From Alphaproteobacteria bacterium UBA6324 (GTDB lineage: Bacteria > Pseudomonadota > Alphaproteobacteria > CAAGCB01 > CAG-977): a DNA stretch of 64,000 bases. The notes below the pieces were generated by a model. That model was not told where the DNA came from. It saw nothing but the letters and a program-made list of their open reading frames with translations, and searched no databases. The position numbers and the translations under genes are program-made. Below are positions 42,555 to 51,774 of the stretch, in pieces (the stretch's first letter is position 1; every line of letters starts with the position of its first letter). The DNA lies in assembly GCA_002439085.1 (NCBI GenBank), contig DJSW01000018.1, forward strand, positions 184,636-248,635, written 5' to 3'.

Positions 42555-43612
42555 TCCCCGCTGCTCCCGTATGTAATGGTTCCCAAAACCGCCAGTTCGG
42601 ACGACGTCGTGTGAATATCGGCTGTCGGAGCGATCAAAACGTGGTCTTCGGTCACGGTGATCACAGCGTTTCTGACGGCATTCAGTTTCAAAACCTTGCC
42701 CGGTTCGGCGGTCAGGAACAAATCTTCCAAGTTGGAACGGATGCCCGCTTTCGTGTCGTCGTCGTTCGGGCTTAAATCGTTGATGACAAAGTCAACCGTT
42801 TTTGCCGTCGGAGCCATGACATAGACTTCCTCGACCGTCGCCGGAACTTTCGACATGATGTAATCCCGCACGGCTTTGATTTCGTTTTCGTCGGGCAAAA
42901 TGCCGCCGGATTTGTTGTCCATGACGAAACGGACGACGACCGTTCCCAACCCCATGGCGTTCGGATAACACCACGCGCGGGTGACGCCCGACACTTCTTT
43001 GGCCCAAGCGACGTAATCGGAATCCGCACCTCCCAACGGCGGGTTTTGCACAAAGGATTTCAGCCGCGCACGCAAATCTTCAATGTCTTCAATGTCGTAT
43101 CCGCCGGAAATGCCGCTATCCGCCACGGCGACGGTCACGGAAACACCGACGATTGCCGAAGTCATCGACAAAACGGAACCGCTTTCGGCGTTGCCGGATT
43201 TTCCCGTGTTGGCGGCTTTGACGGGAACGACCGCGCGCCCGTCGGCGATTACGCCCGACGATGTCGTGTTGTAAATGACGCCGTCCGCCCGTTTGATTTC
43301 CGTGCCGTTCGGTATGGACACGCCGTTTGTTCCCGTAAAAACGACGTTCCCCGCCGCAAAGCTCGCTTCTTTTCTGCTTTTGCCGCGATTTTTGGCGTGG
43401 CGTTCCAGATTTTCCGCGTCCGCCGTATCGATAAAGATTTGACGGAATATCCATTCCCCGAACTGATACAGCCCGTAGGTCGTCATGGACACGACCTTGG
43501 CGAAAACGGTCAGAAAAGAACGGGAGAGCAGGCTGGCATCGGGGAATTTCGCCCGAATGTTCGCTTTGTTCTGTTCCAGCAGTTCTTCATAGCTCGGAAT
43601 GTTAAATGCCAT
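42551..43612 (-). CDS. Baseplate J-like protein (Mu gp47)
   Basis: 353 residues of the baseplate J/gp47 family: MAFNIPSYEELLEQNKANIR, NLERHAKNRGKSR, VPVKAANTGKSGNAESGSVL and ARLKSFVQNPPLGGADSDYV. It builds the baseplate wedge of contractile tails. It overlaps gp46 by 11 bases. Confidence 0.92.
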   Translation of the reverse strand: MAFNIPSYEELLEQNKANIRAKFPDASLLSRSFLTVFAKVVSMTTYGLYQFGEWIFRQIFIDTADAENLERHAKNRGKSRKEASFAAGNVVFTGTNGVSIPNGTEIKRADGVIYNTTSSGVIADGRAVVPVKAANTGKSGNAESGSVLSMTSAIVGVSVTVAVADSGISGGYDIEDIEDLRARLKSFVQNPPLGGADSDYVAWAKEVSGVTRAWCYPNAMGLGTVVVRFVMDNKSGGILPDENEIKAVRDYIMSKVPATVEEVYVMAPTAKTVDFVINDLSPNDDDTKAGIRSNLEDLFLTAEPGKVLKLNAVRNAVITVTEDHVLIAPTADIHTTSSELAVLGTITYGSSGE

Positions 43613-43991
43613 CGGTGTTCCTCCATAAAAAGTCGTAGCGGGCGGTGCCGTCGGGCTTTTTCAATTCAATCGACAGCAACAGCCGCCCGTGCGCGTCGTA
43701 TTCCGCCGATGCGGACACTTTCTTGCAAATCTGTTCGTCAACCAGCCAAGACAGCGCGGTTTCGGCGTATTCCCGCGCTTTTTTCAGCGTGTCCGCAGAC
43801 CGCTTGGCGTTTTTCAGCGTCCACAGCTTTGAACCGATTTCACCGCCCCACCAGCCGCGTTGATTTGATTCGCGGGCATCGGAAAACAAAGAAATCAAGA
43901 CCGCCGTTTTCAGCCCGCCGTCGGCTTCGATTCCGCCGTTTGCGTACAGCAGATCGCCCGTTTTTTCCGTGATTTCAAAGGCCGCGTCCAT
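43602..43991 (-). CDS. Baseplate wedge protein (Mu gp46, GPW/gp25-like)
   Basis: 129 residues. GLKTAVLISLFSDARE, RGWWGGEIGSKLWTL and DTLKKAREYAETALSWLVD match the GP46 family, a lysozyme-fold wedge subunit. Lies between the spike and gp47 genes as in Mu. Confidence 0.88.
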   Translation of the reverse strand: MDAAFEITEKTGDLLYANGGIEADGGLKTAVLISLFSDARESNQRGWWGGEIGSKLWTLKNAKRSADTLKKAREYAETALSWLVDEQICKKVSASAEYDAHGRLLLSIELKKPDGTARYDFLWRNTDGI

Positions 43992-44567
43992 TTATCCCTC
44001 CATCGGTTCCAGCGGCGGGGAAGTCGGCGCGCCCGCGTTGCCCGTGTGCGTGTGACCGTTGTAGGTCGAACGGATTGCTGTCAAATTGCCCGCCTTGTCC
44101 GCGACTTCGCCTTTGCCCGTGATGTTTCCGGCGACTTCAAGCGTTTGAGCGACCTTGACCGCGCCGTTCAAGTCGATTTCGGCGGCATTGATGACGAACT
44201 TTGACGTTTTGACGGCGATTTCATGCCCGCGCTTCAATCGGATTTCGTCGCCCTCGTCGGTGTAAAGCGCGACTTCACCCGCCTGCAATCCTTTCAATCG
44301 GAACTTTCTGCTTTCCGCGGAAATGACAATGCCGTTAGACCGATCCCCGCCGACAAACAAAACCGTCGCCACGGAACCGACCGGAGGTACGGAGGTCAAG
44401 CCGTAGTTCTGCGCCCGTTCAATGCCGCTTTTCAGTTCCCCGTCCAGCAAAGCCGCTTGGCAGACCTGAACGGCAGCGTCATCGGCAACGGCTTTCAAAA
44501 CGCCGCGTCCGACCATCAGCAAAACACGGGATTTAATGTTTGTTAAAAGCCTGTTTAAAGCGTCCAT
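43992..44567 (-). CDS. Baseplate spike protein (Mu gp45, gpV-like)
   Basis: 191 residues from an ATG with AAGGAGG upstream. The N-terminal OB domain is followed by a beta-helical spike (FVINAAEIDLNGAVKV, TLEVAGNITGKGEV) and the tip motif NGHTHTGNAGAPTSPP, whose histidines bind iron in related spikes. It pierces the host envelope. Confidence 0.9.
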   Translation of the reverse strand: MDALNRLLTNIKSRVLLMVGRGVLKAVADDAAVQVCQAALLDGELKSGIERAQNYGLTSVPPVGSVATVLFVGGDRSNGIVISAESRKFRLKGLQAGEVALYTDEGDEIRLKRGHEIAVKTSKFVINAAEIDLNGAVKVAQTLEVAGNITGKGEVADKAGNLTAIRSTYNGHTHTGNAGAPTSPPLEPMEG

Positions 44568-44577
44568 TCGTCCCTCC

Positions 44578-45630
44578 TTACTTGATTTCAATCGCGTCGG
44601 GCGGCAACAGACCGCTTTCGTCTTTGGATTTTTGAACAACGGGCAAACGCTTGTAGGCGTCGGGGCTGACAAGGGTCAGCTTTGTTTTTGCTCCCGCTTT
44701 GTCCAACGAAAACACGACCTGCTTGATCAGCAGTTTCGCGTCAACGCCCCAGCGCGGGATTGAAACGCGGGAAAGCGTGTTTTTGCGCCACAAAACGCCG
44801 TCGCTTTGCGTCCACCCCTGAACCGTGATATTGATGCCCGCGCAACAGCCCGAACGGACGCAAGCTTCCCATGCCGCCATATCGCTGACGGACACGCCCG
44901 CTTCGGCGTTTTGAACGACTTGCAGCAAGGGACGGTAGCGTTTGACGTTCAAATCCCGCGACGTTCCCGTGGCGTTTGCGCTTTCCTGCGTGTCGTCGAT
45001 CAGCGACGTTTGATTTTTGACCGTGTAATCCGAAAAACGGTTTGACCAGTCGGCGGAAAACGCGGCTTCCAGTATGTTTTCGCCGTAAATCAAGCTTTCC
45101 GCCGTTCCGTTCAATCCCGCCCGCGTCAGCACCAAGTTGCCCGCTTCGTCCGATGTCGCCAAAACGGCGCGCGCCTTGGCGACTCTGTCCAAAGCGTCGA
45201 ACACGCTTTCCCCCGGCTGGATTTTAAAGGATTTGAACACTTCGCCCGTGTCGCCGACCTGATTGACGACCTTGATTTTAAACGGGGCGCACAGCTTGAT
45301 CGCGATTTCGCACAGCGTCAGATTGAACCATTCGTCCGGTTCCGCCATAACGGAACATTCCGCCAAATCAACGGTTTTGTCCGCGCCGCCCAAAGTCAAA
45401 CCGCAATCGTCCGCCGACAAATTCGCCGCCGTTCTGCTGATGTAGCCGGAACAAACGGTCTGATTTTCCAGCTTCAAAACAGCCGAAGCACCGGGGTAAA
45501 TCATAATGTCGCCCGCTTGTTCGGCGGAAACGGCGAATTCGCCCGCAATCGCGTCAATCGCGCCGACGGCTTGCAGTGCCGTCCAGCCCTTGTAAATCAT
45601 ACCGTCCACGGTCAGCGACGCGACGATCAT
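44578..45630 (-). CDS. Baseplate hub protein (Mu gp44, gpP-like)
   Basis: 350 residues in the position of Mu P. Features include the N-terminal MIYKGWTALQAVGAIDAIAG, PDEWFNLTLCEIAIKLCAPF and QGWTQSDGVLWRKNT near the end, as in phage late-control-D/gp27-type hubs. Overlaps the gp43-like gene by 4 bases. Confidence 0.85.
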   Translation of the reverse strand: MIVASLTVDGMIYKGWTALQAVGAIDAIAGEFAVSAEQAGDIMIYPGASAVLKLENQTVCSGYISRTAANLSADDCGLTLGGADKTVDLAECSVMAEPDEWFNLTLCEIAIKLCAPFKIKVVNQVGDTGEVFKSFKIQPGESVFDALDRVAKARAVLATSDEAGNLVLTRAGLNGTAESLIYGENILEAAFSADWSNRFSDYTVKNQTSLIDDTQESANATGTSRDLNVKRYRPLLQVVQNAEAGVSVSDMAAWEACVRSGCCAGINITVQGWTQSDGVLWRKNTLSRVSIPRWGVDAKLLIKQVVFSLDKAGAKTKLTLVSPDAYKRLPVVQKSKDESGLLPPDAIEIK

Positions 45631-46844
45631 ACCAACACCTCCAGCTTTGTTTTCGCGGGAACGAACAACGGGTTTTTGATTTTGTTGCGAACGACGATTT
45701 CGTCGGCTTTGGCGTAATCGCCGTACAGTTCGTAAGCGATGACGCAGGCGGGCAGAACGCCGTCCGTTTCGTAATGCGACACCTTTTTCAAATCCGCCGA
45801 TTGTTCCGTGACAGCCTCGACGACCGTCTTTTGCAAATTCAGCAAGGTCTGCGACAACGCGACGTTTTTGGTGGACACGATTTCCGTTTCCAAAACGTCC
45901 GCCAGTTCGTCGCGCAGGGAAACGGCTTCGTCATAACTGTCGAACTCGACATTCGGAACGGTCTGAACGGCGGCGACGACAGCCGTCTGGCGAATGACGG
46001 CGGACAACGCCGTTTCGTTTTGGTCAATTTGCCGCTTCAATTTCGCGGCGACGTTTTTCTTGGTCTTTGACGACCCGAACTCGTAGAAAAAGCGGCGTTG
46101 GGCAATCAGTTTCGATTTGTCGGACAGGCTGGGGAATTTGAACAAATCCAGCAGATTTTGCTGAAACCCCGCGCCGCCCGCCAATGCTTTCAGCGGATTG
46201 TCCGAAAACGCTTCAATCACGGCGTTCCATTCGGCGACGGAATTATACAGCTCCGCCGTTCCTTCCTGAAACTCTTTGACTCCGGCGGCGACATCGGAAA
46301 CGGGTTCAAGAACCGTTTTCATCAGCGCGTTCAGCTTGGTCGTGCTCAGCTCCGCCAAAGACGCGGGCAGTCCCGCCAAATCGAATTTGTCCGCAAATTC
46401 CGCCGCCGACAAAATCGACGCTTTGTTTGCCGCTTCGGAAAGCTTTCCCAAAAAATCCGTCGTGATGAAAAGCCCGTCTTCAAATTCGGCGCGAATGAAT
46501 CGCATGGTGATCTGCGCGTACCCGCCGTCGTCCTTGACGCGGACAACGGTATAGCCGTCCGGAACGACCGCGGACGTTTTGTGCCGATACGGGTGAACCA
46601 GCGCGCCCGAACCGCTTTCGTTCAGCGCGTCTTCCAGCTGTTCCAGATTTTTTGCGTAATCCCCCAGCAAAAAGCCCGTCACCGTATAGATTTCGTCCTT
46701 TTTGCCCAAATCCTGAACCGTGCCGATGTCGCGACCGGGGAATTCGTTATGCACGATTCTGCGCCCGAACTCGTCTTCGATTTTTTCGACAAAGAACGGC
46801 ACGCCTTTGAACGACGCTTCGCTTAAATCGTCTTTCCACCCCAT
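45627..46844 (-). CDS. Mu gp43-like tail/DNA circularisation protein
   Basis: 405 residues. The N-terminal DNA_circ_N domain (MGWKDDLSEASFKGVPFFVE, FGRRIVHNEFPGRD, YTVTGFLLGDYAKN, HPYRHKTSAVV) is clear; the rest is helical. In Mu-like phages it belongs to the tail/baseplate hub, whatever the historical name. It lies between tape measure and gp44. Confidence 0.88.
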   Translation of the reverse strand: MGWKDDLSEASFKGVPFFVEKIEDEFGRRIVHNEFPGRDIGTVQDLGKKDEIYTVTGFLLGDYAKNLEQLEDALNESGSGALVHPYRHKTSAVVPDGYTVVRVKDDGGYAQITMRFIRAEFEDGLFITTDFLGKLSEAANKASILSAAEFADKFDLAGLPASLAELSTTKLNALMKTVLEPVSDVAAGVKEFQEGTAELYNSVAEWNAVIEAFSDNPLKALAGGAGFQQNLLDLFKFPSLSDKSKLIAQRRFFYEFGSSKTKKNVAAKLKRQIDQNETALSAVIRQTAVVAAVQTVPNVEFDSYDEAVSLRDELADVLETEIVSTKNVALSQTLLNLQKTVVEAVTEQSADLKKVSHYETDGVLPACVIAYELYGDYAKADEIVVRNKIKNPLFVPAKTKLEVLV

Positions 46845-46845
46845 G

Positions 46846-48345
46846 TCACACCCCCGCCAAAGTTCTGGTCAGCCCGATTTCCGTTCTGTCGGCATCGGAA
46901 TTGACCACGTTCAGCCGCGTTCCGGACGGCAGATTTTCACCGCGAATGACGACCTCCGTCCGCAAAGTTTTATCCTCCCGTCTGACCGGAGCTTGCGGCG
47001 CGGGCGAAACAACGACGGAATCGTCAAACAGGACGGGACGGCGCATCGGCGTTTCGGAAACGGTTTTCATGGCATCGTCCGGCGCATCGTTTTCGCTCTT
47101 TTCCCGTTTGCCGAATATTTTTTCCAGCAGCCACCCCGTGCCGCTTTCGATAATCGAAGCGATTTTCAACGACCAGTCGGCGATTTTCTTCAACGCCACA
47201 CCCGCCGCGAACAGAATGACGACGAACTGTCCGATCGGATTGGTCAGCAAAACCAGCCCGAACGCCGCCAAAGCCTTGACCAATACGCCCAAAGAAACCA
47301 GCAGCGCGCCGGACATAACCCCCGCCAGCATCAGCAGGGCGTTTTTAAACCCGCCGACAAAGCCGACCGCGGTTTGCACAAAGCCCGCAAAACCTTTCAA
47401 CGCGTCCCACGCGTCGGCGACCGCCGATTTTGCGGTGTTGAATCCGTCTATAAACGCTTGGCCCGTTTTTTGCGCCCATTGCTGCAAAGTGCCGTCGTCC
47501 GCCATTGCGTCAACCTTGTCCAGCAAAGCGGAAAGTTCCGTTTTCAGCCAAGAAAACACACCGCTTTCCATGACCATTTTCGCAAACCGCGTCCATTGGT
47601 CTGACAGATTGGACACCATGCCCGACCACGTTTGCGACAGCCCGTCCATCGCGCCCGTGTAGCCTTTGCGGTTGAAAACCTCGTACACCATTTTTTCCAT
47701 GGCTTCCATGTTGCGAACATCGGCGTATAGCGTGACTTTCTGTTTATCCTTGTCAAAAAAGGTATAGGTCATCTTGCGCCCGATCAGTTTGTAAATGCCG
47801 CCGATTGCCGTCCGCAGCTGTTCAAACTGTCCCGACTTGGCTTTTCCGACGGCATCAACCAGCTGCATCAGCGGCTTGCCGGAAGCCGCCGCCGCATCGC
47901 CGATGGACAGCAGACTGCCATTCATCGGATCAATCCCAGACGAAACCAGATTTTTATAGGCCTCCGTGACTTCGCTCAGCTCGTAGGGTGTTTTGACGGC
48001 GAAATCGGAAATCCAGTCCATGGCTTTTTGGGCGCGCTCCGACGACCCTTCCAGCGTTGTCAAAACCGTTTCCATATCCTCGAATGTCGCCGCCACGTCC
48101 AAAAAGTTCCGCTTGAACCCCCAAGCCAGCCCCGTGCCGACGACCGCCGTTTTCACCGCCAGACCGCTTAACGCCGACAGCGCGGTTGAAAACGACGATT
48201 TCAAGTCTTTGAAAGAAGAAGACAAGCCCGAAAAACCATCTTTGAAGCCCGCGACCATTCGGCGCAGAGCGGACGACAGTCTTGACAGACCGCCGCTCAT
48301 CGCGTCAAACAGCTTGACTTTTAAACTGAGTTCCTCTTTTGCCAT
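46846..48345 (-). CDS. Tail tape measure protein
   Basis: 499 residues from the ATG of MAKEELSLKVKLFDAMSGG. Conserved TMP core TFEDMETVLTTLEGSSERAQ, TPYELSEVTEAYKNLVSSG and a hydrophobic stretch (LMLAGVMSGALLVSLGVLVK; FVVILFAAGVALKKIADW). It is short, implying a short contractile tail. The end of the frameshifted chaperone overlaps its first codons. Confidence 0.88.
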   Translation of the reverse strand: MAKEELSLKVKLFDAMSGGLSRLSSALRRMVAGFKDGFSGLSSSFKDLKSSFSTALSALSGLAVKTAVVGTGLAWGFKRNFLDVAATFEDMETVLTTLEGSSERAQKAMDWISDFAVKTPYELSEVTEAYKNLVSSGIDPMNGSLLSIGDAAAASGKPLMQLVDAVGKAKSGQFEQLRTAIGGIYKLIGRKMTYTFFDKDKQKVTLYADVRNMEAMEKMVYEVFNRKGYTGAMDGLSQTWSGMVSNLSDQWTRFAKMVMESGVFSWLKTELSALLDKVDAMADDGTLQQWAQKTGQAFIDGFNTAKSAVADAWDALKGFAGFVQTAVGFVGGFKNALLMLAGVMSGALLVSLGVLVKALAAFGLVLLTNPIGQFVVILFAAGVALKKIADWSLKIASIIESGTGWLLEKIFGKREKSENDAPDDAMKTVSETPMRRPVLFDDSVVVSPAPQAPVRREDKTLRTEVVIRGENLPSGTRLNVVNSDADRTEIGLTRTLAGV

Positions 48346-48739
48346 TGTTCTTCTTCTTTCAATCGCTCTTGCGCCATTTTCACCCAATACGCCAAATCGT
48401 CGGCGTTCATCGCCATCACTCGGTCGATATCGATGTAAAAGGGGTATCCGGCAAGCAGTCTGACGGCGCGTTCCCAGTCTGCGGGGAAGGACTGATAAAA
48501 TTTGAAATAATCTTATAGACCTCCGTCATATCGGCGACATCCATGCGTTCCAGCTTCGCCTTTTCCGTTCCCGTCGTCCGGCTTGCCAATGTCAGCATAT
48601 CGTCGAACGACACTTCGACGTTGCGTTTCAGTTCAATCCCGCGGAAATCGCCAGCCGTCGGACGGCGCACGGTCAATTCCGTGATTGTTTCCTGTTCTCC
48701 CCACGCAATCGGGGTTTTAAGGGTGTATTTAACGACCAT
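48321..48739 (-). CDS. Tail assembly chaperone, -1 frameshift product
   Basis: Predicted 139-residue fusion: codons 1-81 of the gp41-like gene, then a -1 slip on A-AAT-TTT (48497-48503) into a frame that adds 58 residues (YQSFPADWERAVRLLAG, MNADDLAYWVKMAQERLK). The second frame has no start codon of its own but reads like the GpE'/GT-type chaperone extension. It ends at 48321, inside the tape measure gene. Frameshifted chaperone pairs precede tape measure genes in most long-tailed phages. Confidence 0.82.
48416..48739 (-). CDS. Tail assembly chaperone, unshifted product (Mu gp41 family)
   Basis: 107 residues. YTLKTPIAWGEQETITELTV, RRPTAGDFRGI and FDDMLTLASRTTG match the gp41/P2 GpE family of tail assembly chaperones. 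Its last 26 residues (ISPSPQTGNAPSDCLP) are low in homology-like content, as expected for the tail beyond a frameshift site. Confidence 0.88.
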   Translation of the reverse strand: MVVKYTLKTPIAWGEQETITELTVRRPTAGDFRGIELKRNVEVSFDDMLTLASRTTGTEKAKLERMDVADMTEVYKIISNFISPSPQTGNAPSDCLPDTPFTSISTE

Positions 48740-49104
48740 TAAACAATCTCCTCAGCATCTGTTCCCGTGAATTTGACGGGGACGGTTCCCTCTTCGCAGG
48801 CGACCGTTCCTTCTCCACTGTAAAAGGCGTTTTTAAGGGAAATCGTCTTGCCGTTTTTCAGCGACAGCGTGACGGTTTTGTTTTTCATCTGAACCAACGC
48901 GGCGATGTCCAGCTCTTCGCTGTCCTGAATTTCGCCCTCGATATAGGGTTCCTGCGCCGTTTCCTTGTACCCGATGACTTTCAGGTTCGCCCCGAAAATC
49001 GGTTCGCGCTTCGGGTGCCCCAAGTTGTACGACCATTGCCCTTTGGCTTCCATCAACCCGCCGTCGGTTTTGACCTCGATGGCTCCGGCTACTCTTAACG
49101 TCAT
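48739..49104 (-). CDS. Tail tube protein (Mu gp40/M)
   Basis: 121 residues. RVAGAIEVKTDGGLMEAKG, LGHPKREPIFGANLKVIGYK and DSEELDIAALVQMKNKTVTL fit the Mu M tail tube family. Lies between sheath and chaperone genes. Confidence 0.9.
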   Translation of the reverse strand: MTLRVAGAIEVKTDGGLMEAKGQWSYNLGHPKREPIFGANLKVIGYKETAQEPYIEGEIQDSEELDIAALVQMKNKTVTLSLKNGKTISLKNAFYSGEGTVACEEGTVPVKFTGTDAEEIV

Positions 49105-49113
49105 GTTTCCTCC

Positions 49114-50568
49114 TTATCGTACAAAAGCGATTTGCGTGGCGACCACGTCCAGCTTGTTCATCAAATCGGGCGGCAACAGAACGTCCAGACGGTTGCGGTT
49201 GGACGCGTTGCGCTCGACTTTCAAATTCTTTTTGAAATCGTCGAAGTTTTCGACCAGCCCGTTTTCGGCGTGAGTTTTGAACCACACGACGGCTTCGGCT
49301 TTCATGGTCGCGGGAGTCATCACTTTCGCCCCCGTCGCGCCGTCGTCGCCCAGCTTCCAGTTCTGGTATTTGCGGGCGATGTAGTTGCGCCAGTCGTAAC
49401 GCAAATACCCCAGCAACAGCGGAACATTCACGTCCTGATACGCGGTGTCCGCCGCACCCGCCGAGTTTGTCTTGTAGGTCGTAATCGCCTGTTCGATGAC
49501 CGCCGTTCCGTCAACGGATCGGGTGAAAGTGGAAATGCCGTCGTGCAACAGCAGATTCCTTTCCTCGTCCGTGAACTGTTCTTCCGCCGATCCGGTCATA
49601 ATGCCGTTCAAGGCGTAGCGGAACGGCGCGGCGGGGTCGTTTGACGCGTACAGCGCGACCGTCGCCATGTAAGAGGCCGCAACGGCGTACAGCGGACTTT
49701 TCAACCCGTGCGCGTTCAGGAGCGTAAGGTGCTTGTCGTTCAAAGCGGCGCCCTTTTCCCCCAGCGCGGACAATTCCCCGCCGAGTGCGCCGAATGCCAC
49801 TCCCTCAATCGCGCGCAAGGCTGACCAGCGGCTTTCCAGCTCTGCTTTCAAAGCGGAAAGATTCGCCGCGTCCGTGTACGGCGTTGCGATAAAGTTGTAA
49901 TGTGCGTCCCCGATGGCGGCGATAACGTCGCCGATGTCGGGATTGGTCGCGCCGCCCGTCAAATCCGTAACCGCCACGGTCAAACCCGCGGGCAGAGTTT
50001 CCCCGTCGTAATGGTTCAGGTGGACGGGCATATTGCCGCATTCGCCCTTGTGCTTGGCGGTCAAAGTGACGACGCCCGCTTCGCACGCCGCCGTGACGGG
50101 CAGTCCCCCGTCGGCGGAAACAGCCGCCGCCAAAGCCTGCGCGATGTCCGCCGCCGCGTTGGATTTCGACACGCCGACGGGAACGCGGTAATCTCCGACA
50201 TACAGGCAAAGCGTTCCGCTTTCGCCCGCCGTTCCGGTAATCGTGACCGTCGCCGTCGCGGCGGAACCCGATGCGGCGTCGTCAACGGCTATGGCGTACA
50301 AATCCGTCACCTTGTTGGCGTTTTTAACGTCGCTGATCATGCGCGCCAGCATGGAGCCTTTGCCGAACAAAGCCCGTCCCTGTTCAACCGAAGTAACGCG
50401 CTTGACCGTCAAAGCGGGCGCGGAACCATCGGACAGTTTCTGCCCGACAACCAGCATTTTCATCGGCTGGACGCTTGCCCCCGAAACCGCGTTGTCCGAA
50501 TTGAATTCGCACCAGACAAACGGCACCAGCCAGTTGTTCGGGATTTGAGCAAAAGAAATGTCGCCCAT
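49114..50568 (-). CDS. Contractile tail sheath (Mu gp39/L)
   Basis: 484 residues. SFAQIPNNWLVPFVWCEFNS, GASVQPMKMLVVGQKL, SVEQGRALFGKGSMLARMI and C-terminal NRNRLDVLLPPDLMNKLDVVA match Mu L. It makes the contractile outer tail. Confidence 0.93.
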   Translation of the reverse strand: MGDISFAQIPNNWLVPFVWCEFNSDNAVSGASVQPMKMLVVGQKLSDGSAPALTVKRVTSVEQGRALFGKGSMLARMISDVKNANKVTDLYAIAVDDAASGSAATATVTITGTAGESGTLCLYVGDYRVPVGVSKSNAAADIAQALAAAVSADGGLPVTAACEAGVVTLTAKHKGECGNMPVHLNHYDGETLPAGLTVAVTDLTGGATNPDIGDVIAAIGDAHYNFIATPYTDAANLSALKAELESRWSALRAIEGVAFGALGGELSALGEKGAALNDKHLTLLNAHGLKSPLYAVAASYMATVALYASNDPAAPFRYALNGIMTGSAEEQFTDEERNLLLHDGISTFTRSVDGTAVIEQAITTYKTNSAGAADTAYQDVNVPLLLGYLRYDWRNYIARKYQNWKLGDDGATGAKVMTPATMKAEAVVWFKTHAENGLVENFDDFKKNLKVERNASNRNRLDVLLPPDLMNKLDVVATQIAFVR

Positions 50569-50730
50569 TTATTTTCCTTTCTTTTCCGTAATGATTTCGA
50601 CTTCGCCGGACGCGGCTCTGCGCCGCCAGTAAGTCGTCAGTTCAACCGAAACGCCGTTTTCGGGAATCGGTGTTTTCGTCGCCGGATCAAGCACGCGCTT
50701 TTTCCCGACAGGTTTAATCTTCACCCGCAT
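50569..50730 (-). CDS. DUF2635 small tail protein (Mu gp38)
   Basis: 53 residues: MRVKIKPVGKKRVLDPATKT then PIPENGVSVELTTYWRRRAA and SGEVEI. This matches DUF2635 (K-P-x-G-x-x-V-x-DP, yW-x-RR-x-x-GdV), which precedes the sheath gene in Mu. It overlaps the upstream gene by 17 bases. Confidence 0.85.
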   Translation of the reverse strand: MRVKIKPVGKKRVLDPATKTPIPENGVSVELTTYWRRRAASGEVEIITEKKGK

Positions 50731-51265
50731 CTGTTCCTCCCAATTCAATAATGTCCTCGGCGGTCAATCCCGCTTCGTAATCCGTTTTGCACGTCAGCCA
50801 ATCCGCCAAATCAAAGTCCGGATCGGCTTCAATATCGGCGTAAGACACCGTCTGCATCGTCAGTTCCGCCGCGTGGCACAAAATCCCGCAAAACATAACG
50901 GGTTGACTGGATACGACCTGAACAAACCCCGTATCGTCCGCCGATTTCAGCGGCGACGTTCTGAACGTCCGCCTGATCGCGTCGATTTTCGCGTCGAACA
51001 GGATTTCCGATGCCGCCGCGTCGGTCAGCCCCATAAATCCCGTGATTTTCCAGTCCTGCCAAACTTTGGTCTTTTGCGCCGACAAGGCTTCTTCACGCAC
51101 GGCGGCGCGATGCACGAACCAGCCGCACAGTTCTTTGCCTTTCATATAGAAATCCCGCAAAGCGTCGGGGGCTTTGGCATAGCGTTCAAACGGCTGCACC
51201 TTGCCGATATCGGGGATTTCCGATATTTTTCTGACGATTTCGTTCCTGATTTCCTGCGTGTTCAT
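50714..51265 (-). CDS. Tail terminator/completion-type protein
   Basis: 183 residues, placed where Mu encodes gp37 (DUF1834). EIRNEIVRKISEIPDIGKVQ at the start is the usual opening of such proteins; the rest is not clearly recognisable. Function is inferred from position between the HK97 gp10-like gene and the sheath. Confidence 0.55.
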   Translation of the reverse strand: MNTQEIRNEIVRKISEIPDIGKVQPFERYAKAPDALRDFYMKGKELCGWFVHRAAVREEALSAQKTKVWQDWKITGFMGLTDAAASEILFDAKIDAIRRTFRTSPLKSADDTGFVQVVSSQPVMFCGILCHAAELTMQTVSYADIEADPDFDLADWLTCKTDYEAGLTAEDIIELGGTDAGED

Positions 51266-51774
51266 TGTTTTGCCGCCTTTTTGATTTCACGCGCCACCTG
51301 TTCCGGGACGACGCTTAAAATACGTTCGACCTGCGTTTTGTTCGCCGCGAAAGCTTTGGCGAACATTCGCGCTCCTTTCGTGCCGCGCGCCTTGATTTTC
51401 CAAGCAATGGCGCGGGCGACAGGTTCGACGGAAACAATCGGCAGCCCCAGTTTTTTCAAAACCCACCGCTTAATCGGTTCCAGCGGCGGATAGTGCGGCT
51501 TCGTTCCCAATTCGACGCAAACGGCGTAATCCAGCGGCGACGACACGACACCCACCAGCCCGCCAAAGTTTGAACGGTACGGTTTTTGCGCCGTAATGCT
51601 GTCGCGCAGCAATCCCGTCACCCCGAACGGCGTGCGTTCCTTGATTTCGCGTTCCAGCAAAGCCGTCGCTTTCGTCAAAGCGCGAACGCCGACCTTTTCG
51701 ACGATTTCCGGCGCGGATTTGAACGCTTCGGTCAGTTCGACCGCTCCGTCGATTTCATAAACGGATTCAGTCAT
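51262..51774 (-). CDS. HK97 gp10-like neck protein
   Basis: 170 residues from the ATG with GGAGG 7 bases upstream. KATALLEREIKERTPFGVTG, LRDSITAQKP and DYAVCVELGTKPHYPPLEPI are typical of the HK97-gp10 family (tail component at the head-tail joint). Belongs to the head-connector module. Confidence 0.85.
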   Translation of the reverse strand: MTESVYEIDGAVELTEAFKSAPEIVEKVGVRALTKATALLEREIKERTPFGVTGLLRDSITAQKPYRSNFGGLVGVVSSPLDYAVCVELGTKPHYPPLEPIKRWVLKKLGLPIVSVEPVARAIAWKIKARGTKGARMFAKAFAANKTQVERILSVVPEQVAREIKKAAKQ

